Source of the DNA: Bacillus sp. V3-13
GTDB taxonomy: Bacteria > Bacillota > Bacilli > Bacillales > Cytobacillaceae
Direction: 5' to 3'
Length of the DNA stretch: 64,000 nt
Assembly (NCBI RefSeq): GCF_002860165.1
Contig: NZ_PGUZ01000022.1
Location: 44,860 to 108,859 of the forward strand
Shown: positions 1 to 7,725 of the stretch, in pieces
Numbering within the stretch: the stretch's first letter is position 1
Layout of the letters: each line of letters begins with the position of its first letter
Program-made: the position numbers and the translations under genes
Notes under the pieces: model-generated
What the model saw: the letters and a program-made list of their open reading frames with translations, nothing else
Database searches by the model: none
Told to the model about the DNA's origin: nothing

Positions 1-29
1 TAAGGAAAATAATCATGGAGGGGCTTATC

Positions 30-434
30 ATGATGTGGCTTCTGCGCTTCATATTATTTGCACTTATTATCTTTATTATCTACAGGTCCTTTAAATATTT
101 GCTGAATCCAAAGCGCAAGCTGGAGCTTGCTCATGAGCAAAAACGCTATTTTTTACTGGATGATGCCAATAATGTCCGTAAAAATTTCCTGATCACCTAC
201 AAAGGTGTCTTATTCGAAGGTGAAAAATATTTGGGAACGACCGACGATGCTTTCGAGGTTGTATCCATTTTCATTTGGCCAAAAAGTGCCGCTGCCCTGC
301 ATGGCATGACGCGGGATGATTTTCTGTTTATTGAAGAAGAGATTCATGAGATTTATCCAAACAGCAAGATCGATTGGAAAAGCCCCATCAAGGAATTTTT
401 GAAAAAAACCCATCCCCCTGGCGAAACTATTTAA
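30..434 (+). CDS. ysdB: YsdB-like sigma-W pathway membrane-anchored protein
   Basis: A protein of about 134 aa with one N-terminal membrane helix (rich in L, I and F, residues 3-20) followed by a basic, soluble C-terminal domain. It matches what I recall of Bacillus YsdB, named for its link to the sigma-W pathway, and it sits beside ysdA-rplT as YsdB does in B. subtilis. The molecular function is unknown. The in-frame ATG at 15 lies upstream of a strong GGAGGGG (17-23), so the real start is more likely ATG 30 (or ATG 33). The gene is convergent with the VTT-domain gene, and the two share a terminator immediately after its stop codon. Family assignment is by resemblance and synteny. Confidence 0.75.
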   Translation: MMWLLRFILFALIIFIIYRSFKYLLNPKRKLELAHEQKRYFLLDDANNVRKNFLITYKGVLFEGEKYLGTTDDAFEVVSIFIWPKSAAALHGMTRDDFLFIEEEIHEIYPNSKIDWKSPIKEFLKKTHPPGETI

Positions 435-480
435 TGCATGAAAAACAACGTCCAGTCGCCTGGACGTTGTTTTTCATGCA
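435..480. terminator. Bidirectional terminator between ysdB and the VTT-domain gene
   Basis: A perfect inverted repeat with 21-bp arms (435-455 and 460-480) and a 4-nt loop. A-rich and T-rich stem segments give a U-tract on both strands. It begins right after the ysdB stop codon, and the stop codon of the opposing gene (474-476) lies inside the right arm. Confidence 0.85.
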
Positions 481-1046
481 GCGATATTAAAAAATTCCTT
501 CCATTTAATCACCGTAACTTTTTCCCGCAAAATATAGACAAGAATGGCAAGCGAAAAGAGAATAACCGCAACCATCACCGGCGTAAAACGGCTGATGAAT
601 TCACCAAAAATAGTATAAAACAATGCGAGCGGTAAATTGCTTAAAAATGAGGCTTTCGTATATTCTTGAAACGTTTTTGTTTTCTCAAGCAGGCAGAAGC
701 TTAATAAATGATAATGAACAAACGGAATAACGCGCAAAACGGCAACCTGGCCAACCGTCAAATTGCGGTACTCACCAAACCATTTCCGCTTTACATTGGT
801 CAACTTTCGATGGGTTCCCGGCATTTTCTCAATGAAAAAATAGAAAAATAAACTGACAAGCATGAGACCCATCAAAGAAAAGATCGTCCCCCACACAGTC
901 CCGAACAGAATCCCGCCAGCCGCACAGACAACGACAACCGGAATAAACAGGAACTGTCGCAATAAATGAAAAGCAATAAAGGCAAGCGGTGCAAAAATCC
1001 CTCCTGTCTCAATGACAACGAAAAGAAAAGACCATTTATCTTCCAT
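474..1046 (-). CDS. TVP38/TMEM64 (VTT/DedA-like) family membrane protein
   Basis: A 190-aa integral membrane protein with about five hydrophobic segments. The F-x-P-x(8)-GG-x-x-FG pattern near residues 33-49 and the R-x-I-P motif near residue 106 are typical of the VTT domain shared by TVP38/TMEM64 and DedA proteins. Members are thought to act in lipid scrambling or membrane homeostasis, but the role of this Bacillus type (YtxB/YqeD-like) is not settled. It starts at an ATG behind a GCGGGTG stretch. It lies downstream of the infC-rpmI-rplT-ysdA operon but is separated from it by a terminator, so it probably has its own promoter. Its stop codon lies inside the terminator hairpin shared with ysdB. 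Confidence 0.8.
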   Translation of the reverse strand: MEDKWSFLFVVIETGGIFAPLAFIAFHLLRQFLFIPVVVVCAAGGILFGTVWGTIFSLMGLMLVSLFFYFFIEKMPGTHRKLTNVKRKWFGEYRNLTVGQVAVLRVIPFVHYHLLSFCLLEKTKTFQEYTKASFLSNLPLALFYTIFGEFISRFTPVMVAVILFSLAILVYILREKVTVIKWKEFFNIAA

Positions 1047-1171
1047 GCTTTCACCCGCTTCTGCTGTTTATCTTGATGATAATTAAAGCTTATGGGCAGG
1101 ACAGGAACGATATTACAAAAGATTGGAGGTGAAACCGCGGGGATTAAATGCAGGATTTTTCCACGGTAGTT

Positions 1172-1210
1172 GAAAATAGCCTGATCCCAATTTGGAATCA
1201 GGCTATTTTC
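1172..1210 (-). terminator. Terminator of the infC-rpmI-rplT-ysdA operon
   Basis: A stem-loop with arms 1172-1187 and 1194-1210, about 16 bp with a short loop. On the minus strand it runs into a short T-rich stretch. It lies ten bases after the ysdA stop codon. Confidence 0.7.
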
Positions 1211-1220
1211 TACTGACAAA

Positions 1221-1484
1221 TTACTGGATAGCTTGGACCACAAGAAACGCCTCAATAAGCGCGAGCAGCGGCAAGCCGAACTTAAACTGCAAATGCTTTG
1301 TCTTATGCCTGAACATATACATTCCGGCCGTCATACCGAAAGCTCCGCCAAGAACAGCCCAAGTCCATAAAGTTTTTTCGCTGATTCGATATTCGCCTTT
1401 TTGGGCCCGCCTTTTATCATTCCCCATTAAAAACAGTCCAATGATATTAACTCCCAACAACGCAACTAACCAAAAATTTTCCAT
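1221..1484 (-). CDS. ysdA: YsdA, DUF1294 small membrane protein
   Basis: An 87-aa protein with three predicted membrane segments and the DUF1294 signature (N-x-x-G-x-x-x-M-G-x-D-K-R-R-A near the N-terminus, then a G-G-A-F-G-x-x-x-G-M stretch). Function is unknown. The longer open frame starting at 1556 is rejected because an AGGAG eight bases before ATG 1484 fits the family N-terminus (M-E-N-F-W). It follows rplT by 71 nt and is followed by the operon terminator, so it is probably the last cistron of infC-rpmI-rplT-ysdA, as in B. subtilis. Confidence 0.85.
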   Translation of the reverse strand: MENFWLVALLGVNIIGLFLMGNDKRRAQKGEYRISEKTLWTWAVLGGAFGMTAGMYMFRHKTKHLQFKFGLPLLALIEAFLVVQAIQ

Positions 1485-1555
1485 CCGATATACTCCTAAA
1501 AAATGAAAAGCCATCCTCCTTAGAGAATGGCTTGAAAATGACTGGATGTCAATCA

Positions 1556-1915
1556 TTATTTACTCAATTGCTGCTTTGCAGCGTTTGCCAGTTCAGCAAA
1601 TGCTTTGTCGTCGCTAACAGCCAGTTCAGCAAGCATTTTGCGGTTTACTTCGATGCCTGCAAGCTTTAAACCGTGCATTAAACGGCTGTAAGAAAGGCCG
1701 TTAATACGGGCAGCTGCATTGATACGAGTAATCCAAAGTTTGCGGAAGTCGCGCTTTTTCTGGCGACGATCGCGGAATGCATACATTAGAGATTTCATTA
1801 CTTGTTGGTTGGCAACTTTATATAATGTATGTTTTGAACCATAATAACCTTTGGCTAATTTAAGAACTTTTTTACGACGTTTGCGGGTAACTGTACCGCC
1901 TTTTACACGTGGCAT
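1556..1915 (-). CDS. rplT: 50S ribosomal protein L20
   Basis: 119 aa, the standard bL20 length, very basic, with the conserved start M-P-R-V-K-G-G and the [14 protein letters not shown] motif that binds 23S rRNA. L20 is essential for early 50S assembly. In Bacillus it also represses its own operon by binding the infC leader. It is the third gene of infC-rpmI-rplT, 25 nt after rpmI. The opposite-strand leader feature at 2680-2957 is consistent with autoregulation. Confidence 0.98.
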   Translation of the reverse strand: MPRVKGGTVTRKRRKKVLKLAKGYYGSKHTLYKVANQQVMKSLMYAFRDRRQKKRDFRKLWITRINAAARINGLSYSRLMHGLKLAGIEVNRKMLAELAVSDDKAFAELANAAKQQLSK

Positions 1916-1940
1916 TTATTTTCCCTCCTATTTTCGGAAA

Positions 1941-2141
1941 TTACTTAATGTTGTCCAATAAATGACGAATGCGTTTGAAATCGCCTTTGGAAACAAGAGT
2001 TGCTTTGCGAAGTTTACGCTTTGCTTTTGTAGATTTATTCGCGAATAAGTGGCTTGTATAAGCGTGAGAACGTTTTAGTTTACCAGATCCAGTTTTCTTG
2101 AAACGCTTGGCAGCGCCACGGTGTGTTTTCATTTTTGGCAT
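1941..2141 (-). CDS. rpmI: 50S ribosomal protein L35
   Basis: 66 aa, the usual bL35 length, beginning [14 protein letters not shown] and ending in the basic R-H-L-L-D-N-I-K type tail. The frame is open for another 38 codons upstream, but those overlap infC and are not part of the family. A GAGGAGG before ATG 2141 sets the start. It lies between infC (16 nt upstream) and rplT (25 nt downstream) in the classic translation operon. Confidence 0.98.
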   Translation of the reverse strand: MPKMKTHRGAAKRFKKTGSGKLKRSHAYTSHLFANKSTKAKRKLRKATLVSKGDFKRIRHLLDNIK

Positions 2142-2157
2142 TTGGGATTCCTCCTCT

Positions 2158-2673
2158 TTACTTGTCGTTTTTAGGTGCAAGGACCATGAACATGCTGCGG
2201 CCGTCCATTTTTGGATGCGATTCAACCGTTGCAACTTCAGTGCAAGCTTCTGCAAAACGAATTAGGACTCGCTGGCCGATTTCCTTGTGCGTAATCGCAC
2301 GTCCTTTGAAGCGGATCGATGCTTTTACTTTATCGCCTTTTTCAAGGAATTTTATAGCATTGCGAAGCTTTGTATTAAAATCATGTTCATCAATGGTCGG
2401 GCTTAAACGAACTTCTTTGATATTAATAATTTTTTGGTTTTTGCGGGCTTCTTTTTCTTTCTTCTGCTGCTCGAACTTGAACTTTCCATAGTCCATAATG
2501 CGGGCTACAGGAGGTTTTGCATTCGGTGCAACAAGAACGACATCAAGATTTACGCGCGTAGCAATTTCGAGTGCTTCATTCTTTGATTTAATTCCCAATT
2601 GCTCACCATTTTGGTCAATGAGACGAACTTCACGGGCGCGAATGCCCTCGTTTACCAACATGTCTTTGCTAAT
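2158..2673 (-). CDS. infC: Translation initiation factor IF-3, AUU start codon
   Basis: 171 aa, with the IF3-N domain, a K/R-rich linker near residues 70-90, and an IF3-C domain with the R-F-K-G-R-x-x-x-H motif. IF-3 prevents early subunit joining and discriminates against non-canonical start codons. The N-terminus encoded by ATT-AGC-AAA-GAC-ATG follows GGAGGTG by seven bases (2681-2687), so the start is the rare ATT at 2673, not an upstream leaderless ATG nor the ATG four codons later. The AUU start lets IF-3 repress its own translation in bacteria where this has been studied. Confidence 0.95.
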   Translation of the reverse strand: MSKDMLVNEGIRAREVRLIDQNGEQLGIKSKNEALEIATRVNLDVVLVAPNAKPPVARIMDYGKFKFEQQKKEKEARKNQKIINIKEVRLSPTIDEHDFNTKLRNAIKFLEKGDKVKASIRFKGRAITHKEIGQRVLIRFAEACTEVATVESHPKMDGRSMFMVLAPKNDK

Positions 2674-2957
2674 AGTTAAACACCTCCAGGGTTTTATAAC
2701 GAATACAAACATTTGGGTCAAGAATTATCCATGATCTCACTTCAACCGAATCCCGGAACTTTGGCGCATCGGTAAGTTACTGCAGCACGGGCTGCCGGCT
2801 CGTGTTTTTACAAATAAAAAAGTGCAGGTGAACACACCCACACTTACGAATTCAGTAAGAAACAAAAAGTTTCACGTAAGACCTGCCAACTGCATAAGCG
2901 TCAATCAGGTGAGAAGCGGGTGCTTCTTCTTTTCCTCAAAGTCGTATTCAATTTACC
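2674..2957 (-). promoter_or_regulatory. L20-type leader RNA of the infC operon
   Basis: The roughly 280-nt leader between promoter and infC contains the GAAGCACCCGCTTCTCACC-type 5' end and the GTTGGCAGG segment characteristic, to my recollection, of the Bacillus L20 leader. These are followed by the internal terminator at 2812-2845. Binding of L20 to such leaders promotes premature termination. The assignment comes from sequence likeness and genetic context; I have not run a covariance-model search. Confidence 0.8.
2812..2845 (-). terminator. Attenuator terminator in the infC leader
   Basis: An 11-bp stem (arms 2820-2830 and 2835-2845, two G-U pairs, 4-nt loop) followed on the minus strand by a run of six U residues. 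It lies inside the leader about 140 nt before the infC start, where an L20-dependent attenuator is expected. Confidence 0.8.
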
Positions 2958-2963
2958 TAAATA

Positions 2964-2992
2964 ACTATAACAAATTCATCTAAGAATGTCAA
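2964..2992 (-). promoter_or_regulatory. Proximal infC operon promoter
   Basis: On the minus strand, a perfect TTGACA (2987-2992) and TATAGT (2964-2969) are separated by 17 bp. Transcription would start near 2957, giving the L20 leader. Confidence 0.75.
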
Positions 2993-3021
2993 ATGTGCTG
3001 CTATTTTTAGCAACAAAAAGT

Positions 3022-3050
3022 ATCTTACCAAAATTGAAGTGAGCTTGCAA
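3022..3050 (-). promoter_or_regulatory. Distal infC operon promoter candidate
   Basis: TTGCAA (3045-3050) and TAAGAT (3022-3027) on the minus strand with a 17-bp spacer, upstream of and in line with the stronger infC promoter. Dual promoters are plausible for a translation operon. Confidence 0.5.
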
Positions 3051-3142
3051 GGGTTTTTGAAAAAAATCTGGCCAACTAGAGTGTTTAATTGCACATTGTA
3101 CTCCCTATCATAGGATGTTGATAGTAAAATTACGGGTCCCCC

Positions 3143-3297
3143 GCTTAACCAAAAACCGCTTGAAAATCCGCAAAACCCGAATTAAGCGGAAATTCACAGG
3201 AATTAAGCGATTGCTCACATTAATTAAGCGAAAGAAACGACCGGGGAATTAAGCGTTTATTCCAATAATTAAGCGGAAATCGCTATTAATTAGGTGA
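3143..3297. repeat. Degenerate ~21-nt repeat with ATTAAGCG core
   Basis: The octamer ATTAAGCG starts at 3181, 3202, 3223, 3248 and 3268, with a degenerate copy at 3289, giving spacings of 21, 21, 25, 20 and 21. The bases between cores are not conserved. Further CCGCTT-containing sequence at 3141-3170 looks like a decayed start. No ORF. It lies between the infC promoters and the thrS terminator. The reverse complement (CGCTTAAT) resembles the core of the larger array at 29.1 kb. Confidence 0.8.
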
Positions 3298-3315
3298 AAC
3301 TTAACACGCTCATAC

Positions 3316-3351
3316 AAAAAGAGACGCTGCAAACACACGACAGCATCTCTT
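3316..3351 (-). terminator. thrS terminator
   Basis: An 11-bp stem (arms 3319-3329 and 3341-3351) with a U-tract on the minus strand, located 14 nt after the thrS stop codon. Confidence 0.85.
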
Positions 3352-3364
3352 ATTGAAACCACTT

Positions 3365-5296
3365 TTACAGCTTCACTTCCGCCTTCAAATCTTCAACAAA
3401 GCGGTCAAAGGCAACCGTTTCAGACTTTTGTTCGCCATACTTGCGGACGTTGACTGCCTTTTCTTCGACTTCTTTATCGCCGACTACGAGCATGTAAGGA
3501 ATTTTTTGCATTTGCGCTTCACGGATTTTGTAGCCGATTTTTTCATTGCGTTCGTCAAGCTCAACGCGAAAGCCTTCTGCCTGCAGCTGCTCCTGTACCT
3601 GCTTGGCATATTCGAAATGAATATCCGGGGATACTGGAATGACCTGGACTTGGACAGGTGCGAGCCATGTTGGGAAAGCTCCTTTATATTCTTCGATTAA
3701 GAAGGCAACAAAGCGTTCCATTGTCGAAACGACCCCGCGGTGGATCACAACCGGGCGGTGCTGCTTTCCATCCTCGCCAATATAAGAAAGATCAAAGCGT
3801 TCAGGCAGCAAGAAATCCAACTGGACAGTCGATAAAGTTTCATCTTTGCCAAGTGCTGTTTTTACTTGTACGTCCAATTTAGGCCCGTAGAATGCAGCTT
3901 CGCCTTCAGCTTCGAAGTAATCGACGCCGAGGTCATCCATCGCTTCTTTCAGCATTGACTGGGCTTTTTCCCACATTTGATCGTCATCAAAATATTTCTC
4001 GGTGTCCGCTGGATCCCGGTATGATAGCCGGAACGAATAATCGCTGATATTAAAGTCCTTGTAAACCTCCAGCACCAACCGGACAACCCGTATAAATTCG
4101 TCTTTAATCTGGTCGGGACGGACAAAGATATGAGCATCATTTAATGTCATCCCCCGGACGCGCTGCAGGCCGGACAATGCTCCGGACATTTCGTAGCGGT
4201 GCATCGTGCCCAGTTCGGCAATGCGTATTGGCAGCTCACGGTAGCTGTGGATGGCATTTTTATAAATCATCATATGGTGCGGACAGTTCATCGGCCGCAG
4301 CACAAGCTGCTCATTGTCCATATCCATGACAGGGAACATATCTTCTTGATAATGATCCCAATGGCCGGAAGTTTTATAAAGGTCGACGCTGCCCATGATC
4401 GGAGTGTAAACATGATCATAACCTAAACGTTGTTCTTTATCGACAATATAGCGTTCGATAATCCGGCGGATGGTCGCTCCTTTTGGCAGCCATAGCGGCA
4501 AGCCCTGGCCGACCAGCTGCGAGTGAGTAAATAAATTCAACTCTTTGCCCAGCTTGCGGTGATCGCGCTCTTTTGCTTCTTCCAACAGTCGCAAATGCTC
4601 CTGAAGGTCTTCCTTTTTAAAGAACGCAGTTCCGTATATGCGCTGGAGCATCTTATTGTCGCTGTTTCCTCGCCAATACGCACCGGCAATGCTCAGCAGT
4701 TTGAACTCTTTCAGCTTGCCGGTCGATGAAACATGCACGCCGCGGCAAAGATCGAAAAATTCGCCCTGTTCATAAATGGTCACAGTTTCATGCTCGGGGA
4801 TCGCCTCAATCAGCTCCAGCTTATATTCGTCATCAATTTCTTTAAAGAGCTGAACAGCCTCATTGCGGCTTACTTCCCTGCGGACAATTTCAAGGTTCTC
4901 ATTGACGATCTTCGCCATTTCTTTTTCAATCAACGGCAAATCCTCGGGTGTTAACGATGTCTCCATATCAATATCATAGTAAAAGCCGCCTTCAATAACC
5001 GGTCCGACGCCGAGTTTGACATTTTTATAGAGGCGCTTGATTGCCTGCGCCATTAAATGCGCAGTACTGTGCCGCAGAATTTCAAGCGCGTCCTCGCTGT
5101 CCGGTGTGACAATTTCAATTGCCCCATCTTCCTCGATTGGGCGGCGAAGATCATATAATTGGCCATTGACTTTGCCGGCAATCGCTTTTTTCTTCAGTCC
5201 GGGACTGATTGAAGCAGCAACTTCTTCGGTTGTCGTCCCTTTGGAAAACTCCTTTACGGCACCATCAGGAAAGGTTAATTTCACAACATCTGACAT
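3365..5296 (-). CDS. thrS: Threonine--tRNA ligase
   Basis: 643 aa, the full class II ThrRS architecture: TGS domain (residues 1-62), the editing/SAD domain with the H-S-T-A-H motif, the catalytic core with the zinc/threonine ligands in M-N-C-P-H-H and H-R-G-V-V, and a C-terminal anticodon-binding domain. It charges tRNA-Thr in the cytoplasm. The start M-S-D-V-V-K-L has a GGAGGAAGAG-type Shine-Dalgarno. A T-box leader with terminator upstream (5430-5716) means expression should respond to uncharged tRNA-Thr. It is monocistronic between the leader and its own terminator. Confidence 0.98.
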   Translation of the reverse strand: MSDVVKLTFPDGAVKEFSKGTTTEEVAASISPGLKKKAIAGKVNGQLYDLRRPIEEDGAIEIVTPDSEDALEILRHSTAHLMAQAIKRLYKNVKLGVGPVIEGGFYYDIDMETSLTPEDLPLIEKEMAKIVNENLEIVRREVSRNEAVQLFKEIDDEYKLELIEAIPEHETVTIYEQGEFFDLCRGVHVSSTGKLKEFKLLSIAGAYWRGNSDNKMLQRIYGTAFFKKEDLQEHLRLLEEAKERDHRKLGKELNLFTHSQLVGQGLPLWLPKGATIRRIIERYIVDKEQRLGYDHVYTPIMGSVDLYKTSGHWDHYQEDMFPVMDMDNEQLVLRPMNCPHHMMIYKNAIHSYRELPIRIAELGTMHRYEMSGALSGLQRVRGMTLNDAHIFVRPDQIKDEFIRVVRLVLEVYKDFNISDYSFRLSYRDPADTEKYFDDDQMWEKAQSMLKEAMDDLGVDYFEAEGEAAFYGPKLDVQVKTALGKDETLSTVQLDFLLPERFDLSYIGEDGKQHRPVVIHRGVVSTMERFVAFLIEEYKGAFPTWLAPVQVQVIPVSPDIHFEYAKQVQEQLQAEGFRVELDERNEKIGYKIREAQMQKIPYMLVVGDKEVEEKAVNVRKYGEQKSETVAFDRFVEDLKAEVKL

Positions 5297-5429
5297 GACT
5301 CTTCCTCCTTTTCTAAAATGCGTTAGCGTCTGCTCAGCATATCGTCCAGTAAAGTCGTTTCCAACAAATTGACAGGACGCAGCTAAACGCTGGAACAGGG
5401 TTTAGGCCATTCCCAAACGCTAGCTGTGT

Positions 5430-5716
5430 AAAAATAAAAAAACCCATCCCTGCAACAGGGACGAGTTTTATACACGCGGTTCCACCCAATTTTCATATTT
5501 TCAGCAAATGAAAATATATCTCTGGTAAAATAACGGTTTTAGCCGTCAGCCAATACTTTTTGAATATAGGAAAGCTTCCCGATCATGTTCATGGCCGAAG
5601 TTCCGAGGCGGTAAGCATCAGGCCCGTGTTGGGAAGATTGCAGCCATGTCTTCCCTCTCTGGCAACCGTAACCAAATACCCTTGTCCTCATCATCACTTT
5701 TATGAATGATTTTATG
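5430..5716 (-). promoter_or_regulatory. T-box riboswitch of thrS
   Basis: The canonical T-box sequence TGGGTGGAACCGCG lies at 5475-5488 on the minus strand. It is followed by a 13-bp terminator stem (5440-5468) with a long U-tract. Upstream is a structured stem I region (about 5570-5700). An ACC triplet at 5610-5612 could be the threonine specifier, but I did not resolve stem I well enough to be sure. This element reads tRNA-Thr charging and antiterminates when the tRNA is uncharged. Confidence 0.93.
5431..5468 (-). terminator. T-box terminator of thrS
   Basis: Stem arms 5440-5452 and 5456-5468 (two wobble pairs) followed by about eight U residues on the minus strand. The 5' arm would pair with the T-box bulge sequence in the antiterminated state. 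Confidence 0.9.
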
Positions 5717-5722
5717 TACGTT

Positions 5723-5751
5723 ATTATAGAGGGTATTTTTTTGAAAAGCAA
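5723..5751 (-). promoter_or_regulatory. thrS promoter
   Basis: TTGCTT (5746-5751) and a perfect TATAAT (5723-5728) on the minus strand, 17 bp apart, just upstream of the T-box leader and directly after the ytxC stop codon region. Confidence 0.7.
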
Positions 5752-5761
5752 GGGGTTCCTA

Positions 5762-6631
5762 TTACATTTTTTCTTCAGCCGTATAAGGCAGGAAGTTTTT
5801 CCGTTCATAAAAGTCGGCGACTGCATGAATCGTAACCCTTTCCTCAAATATGTTGCAAATCGTGCGGATTAACGGCTGGTCACGATCTTCCGTGTAAAGA
5901 AAGATCATCGATGGCGCAATCGAAAGCAATGGCGCAATCGTGACTGAATCTACATAAACCGGATGATTAAAGAGCAGCTTCCGGTCGATCATTCTGACGA
6001 GGTCGGCCCGCTTGATTTCATAAAAATGCTCGTCAAAAAAAGTGGAGCCGTCGTTGATAAGCAGGTGAAGCTGGCGAATTTTCATCTCCCGTTCAGCCAA
6101 AAAATCTCTTAATGTCTGAATAAAGATTTGGTACTCCTGCTCCATTTTGTATTCATCGATGGAAATTTCCACGTACTTCTCAAGACAGTCCAGATAGGGC
6201 CTGAGCCGAAACTTTACAAAAGAATCGAATGAAAAGGATAAATTTTTTTGAAAAAGGTCATCCATTGCCTCCTTCAATATATTTTCCTCGTTCATATCCT
6301 TAACCAGGGCCGCGAGCTCTTCACGGTTCCCTTCCAAAATCGAATAAATAATTTCCAGGATTTGCTGCTGTTCCTCAGCGTCAGCATAAAAATATTTTTC
6401 TGCTAAAATCGTCCGGAACCATTGTTCCCGTTTCCAATAAATCATAAATTCATAGAAAGCCTGTTTCACATCCGCTAAAATGATGTCCGTATTCGCTTCT
6501 GCCGTTAGCTTAATTATATGAGGATCTTCAAAAAGAAGATTTATTTTTCCGGACCCGGAGGATAAATGCCGCTGTAAATATGTAATAAGTCCTTTTGCAT
6601 CCTCTTGTTTTTGGAAGATGATCTCAAACAA
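5762..6631 (-). CDS. ytxC: YtxC-like sporulation-associated protein
   Basis: 289 aa, soluble, rich in acidic and aromatic residues, with no membrane segment. The length, the N-terminus (L-F-E-I-I-F) and the position between dnaI and thrS fit the YtxC family, annotated as a putative sporulation protein of unknown biochemical role. The open frame extends 56 codons further upstream, but those overlap the dnaI terminator. The TTG at 6631 is preceded by AGGGGGG at a 6-nt spacing and is the likely start. The upstream codons have no Shine-Dalgarno. Confidence 0.75.
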   Translation of the reverse strand: MFEIIFQKQEDAKGLITYLQRHLSSGSGKINLLFEDPHIIKLTAEANTDIILADVKQAFYEFMIYWKREQWFRTILAEKYFYADAEEQQQILEIIYSILEGNREELAALVKDMNEENILKEAMDDLFQKNLSFSFDSFVKFRLRPYLDCLEKYVEISIDEYKMEQEYQIFIQTLRDFLAEREMKIRQLHLLINDGSTFFDEHFYEIKRADLVRMIDRKLLFNHPVYVDSVTIAPLLSIAPSMIFLYTEDRDQPLIRTICNIFEERVTIHAVADFYERKNFLPYTAEEKM

Positions 6632-6741
6632 CCAAATCCCCCCTATATCAAAATCTCTAATTTCATGTATATGGGGAACAGGGACAAAATAGAAGCAAGC
6701 ACGCCGAAAGTCCTTTTGATTTTCCTGAGGCTTGGGAATAG

Positions 6742-6766
6742 AAAAAACCACCTGAAACAGGTGGTT
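6742..6766 (-). terminator. Terminator after dnaI
   Basis: A 9-bp perfect stem (6746-6754 / 6758-6766) with a 3-nt loop and six U residues on the minus strand, eight bases after the dnaI stop codon. It separates dnaB-dnaI from ytxC. Confidence 0.85.
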
Positions 6767-6773
6767 GGGTACG

Positions 6774-7712
6774 TTATTTTCTTCGGTTTTCACCGTCAAG
6801 CATAATCGGTTCAGCCAAAAATCTGATGCGCTCCATAATCCGGCGCGCTTTCATTTTTTCTTCCTCACCGCGCTGGCTGTATGTTAAATGATGTTCAAGC
6901 CCCTCGAAGTCAAAATTGGATGTAAAGAAGGTTGGCAGGTTTTCGGACATGCGATATTGCAGGATCGGACCAAGAACCTCGTCCCTGACCCAGCTCGACA
7001 TCGTTTCAGCGCCAATATCATCAAGCATCAGAATCGGCTGCTTCTTGATCGTTTCAATCTTCTCATTTAAAGTCGAATCGGCAATCGAATTTTTCATTTC
7101 TCTTAATAATTCAGGCACAAACACGATCATTGAGGAGAATTTTTTGGCGGCCAGTTCATTGGCAATTGCTCCTAACAGGAATGATTTTCCGACTCCAAAT
7201 TCTCCAAATAAATATAAACCTTTTACTTTTTCCCCGGATTGATAGGCTGCGATAAAGTCTCCCGCTTTTTCAAGAGCTGTATAACGGCCTGGATTATCTT
7301 CTTTCAGATCAAAATCACTAAAGGAAACTTGTAAAATATCTTTTGGAAAATACATGCTTTTAATCAGCTTTTCATTCTTGCGCTTTTCATCCTCCATCAC
7401 CTTTCTCGGGCAGCGGTCATAGTGGATATCGATCGCATTTCTTTGGATGACCAGTTTGGGATGGTACCCCTTCATGTAATTAATACAGCCGTCAAGGCTC
7501 GGGCACCGATTGCATTCTTTGCTTTGATCCGCGTATTCAAGCAATTTTCCCATGCTTCTTTCAACCATGCCATCGTCCACTTCATCTCTATGCTCGCTGA
7601 GAAAAGCGTGAACCTCGGGATTTTTCATAATTTTTTCCCGCATAAGGGTGTAGCGTTTTTGAAAACCTTCATTTCCGGCAAGCCTTTTGATCGTCTGGTT
7701 AATTTTCTCCAC
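6774..7712 (-). CDS. dnaI: Primosomal protein DnaI, helicase loader
   Basis: 312 aa (about 311 in B. subtilis). The N-terminal zinc-binding helicase-interaction domain has Cys67, Cys70, Cys76 and His84. The AAA+ domain has Walker A G-E-F-G-V-G-K-S at about 170-177 and a Walker B L-D-D-I-G-A-E. DnaI loads the DnaC helicase at oriC and at restart sites together with DnaB and DnaD. It starts with GTG at 7712, eight bases after GGAGGT. It lies 13 nt after dnaB, which it follows in the same operon. Confidence 0.97.
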   Translation of the reverse strand: MEKINQTIKRLAGNEGFQKRYTLMREKIMKNPEVHAFLSEHRDEVDDGMVERSMGKLLEYADQSKECNRCPSLDGCINYMKGYHPKLVIQRNAIDIHYDRCPRKVMEDEKRKNEKLIKSMYFPKDILQVSFSDFDLKEDNPGRYTALEKAGDFIAAYQSGEKVKGLYLFGEFGVGKSFLLGAIANELAAKKFSSMIVFVPELLREMKNSIADSTLNEKIETIKKQPILMLDDIGAETMSSWVRDEVLGPILQYRMSENLPTFFTSNFDFEGLEHHLTYSQRGEEEKMKARRIMERIRFLAEPIMLDGENRRK

Positions 7713-7725
7713 GTTCGTTCACCTC

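Noticed and set aside
438..635. 65-aa plus-strand ORF after ysdB
   Set aside because: It starts inside the terminator and is antisense to the VTT-domain gene, with no coding signal.
5539..5847. 102-aa minus-strand ORF
   Set aside because: It overlaps the T-box leader and the ytxC 3' end in another frame; structure of the leader explains the sequence.
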